This document shows positions 19,810-20,132 of a stretch of DNA of 20,132 bases, in pieces. The notes under the pieces are model-generated. The model was not told the origin of the DNA, did no database searches, and saw only the letters and a program-made list of their open reading frames with translations. This DNA is from CAYHVH01 sp964360335 (GTDB taxonomy: Bacteria > Patescibacteriota > Doudnabacteria > UBA920 > 2-01-FULL-46-14). The stretch covers positions 1-20,132 of the forward strand of contig CAYHVH010000014.1 of the NCBI GenBank assembly GCA_964360335.1, read 5' to 3'. The translations under genes were made by a program, and so were the position numbers. The stretch's first letter is position 1. Every line of letters starts with the position of its first letter.

Positions 19810-20132
19810 ATGGCAGAACAAGATGTTGAGTTTGTTGAGTTTGTCGTAAAATCACTCGTAGACCACCCCGACGAAGTGAAAACCGAACGCACGGTTGACG
19901 AAATGGGAGTGCTGATCAGCCTGCACTTGAACCCCGAAGATATGGGGCAAGTCATCGGCCGTAGCGGCCAAACCGCCAAGGCCATCCGCACTCTGTTGCG
20001 GGTCGTCGGCGCCAAGCACAAGGCTCGGGTGAACCTCAAGATTGTCGAGCCCGAAGGTGGGCGTCGAGACCGGGGCATGATGGCTACTAGCGCCCCTACA
20101 GCTTCCGAAGAAGCACCGGACGCGATGGAAGA
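19810..20132 (+). CDS. khpA: KH-domain RNA-binding protein KhpA (YlqC), right end cut off
   Basis: 107 codons are visible from ATG 19810 to the window edge, with no stop. AGGA at 19799-19802 is a possible ribosome site. The KH fold is clear: FVEFVVKSLVDHPDEVK, then VLISLHLNPEDMGQVIGRSGQTAKAIRTLLR with the GxxG loop as GRSG. KhpA is a small RNA-binding protein, about 75-80 residues in Firmicutes, linked to RNA chaperoning and cell elongation. Here the KH domain is followed by a Glu/Ala/Ser/Pro tail (from about residue 88) that continues past the edge. The position behind rpsP supports the call. Confidence 0.9.
   Translation, partial: MAEQDVEFVEFVVKSLVDHPDEVKTERTVDEMGVLISLHLNPEDMGQVIGRSGQTAKAIRTLLRVVGAKHKARVNLKIVEPEGGRRDRGMMATSAPTASEEAPDAME

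Noticed and set aside
1..20132. Alternative genetic code (TGA as Gly)
   Set aside because: TGA ends yifB, smc and other genes exactly at family-typical lengths, so the standard bacterial code applies.

Overview
The window looks like a piece of a Patescibacteria (Candidate Phyla Radiation) genome, probably a metagenome scaffold, since it contains a 100-N gap at 18686-18785. The evidence is a very compact plus-strand gene layout, an array of small two-helix pilin-like genes (T4SS_pilin/TrbC-VirB2 type), an SMC of only 738 residues, a GIY-YIG mini-gene embedded between tRNA sequences, and short GC-rich palindromes scattered between and inside genes. TGA is used as a stop (for example at the ends of yifB and smc), which argues against the code-25 Gracilibacteria/Absconditabacteria. 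I cannot place it to a lower rank from sequence alone.

Layout. 1-207: tail of an unknown gene, closed by a strong terminator. 340-2769: a DnaQ-type exonuclease fused to a decayed DinG-like helicase. 2770-3484: a 715-base gene-poor stretch with a small promoter-terminator unit, inverted repeats and a structured, terminator-ended candidate RNA. 3485-5748: DksA/TraR-like protein, signal peptidase II (lspA) and a YifB-type Mg-chelatase ATPase, tightly packed. 5800-8082: a leader ORF overlapping galU, then a solute-binding lipoprotein with no permease. 8096-11610: seven genes carrying eight pilin-like domains, with an internal promoter at 9598. 11736-14798: tRNA-Leu(UAG), ftsH and a multi-pass membrane protein. 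14893-15282: broken tRNA 5' half, GIY-YIG gene and tRNA-Val(GAC). 15404-18364: rnc and a short smc. 18488-18931: DedA-like gene interrupted by the gap. 19155-20132: rpsP with a long tail, then khpA running off the end.

How the parts fit. The pilin array, the lipoprotein before it and the envelope quality-control and processing genes around it (lspA, ftsH, the membrane protein) suggest a cell-surface module. The pilins have Sec-type leaders, a variable outer segment, and two helices around a conserved GNEE...AKK loop. rnc-smc and rpsP-khpA are conserved housekeeping pairs.

A recurrent feature is expression logic. Several promoters have a TATAAT-like box 7-9 bases before the start codon, which predicts leaderless mRNAs for the dksA-like gene, the galU leader ORF, ftsH and rpsP. 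Three other genes start at GTG inside an AACGGSGTGAA motif. All functional statements are from reading the sequence and family knowledge; no search was run.
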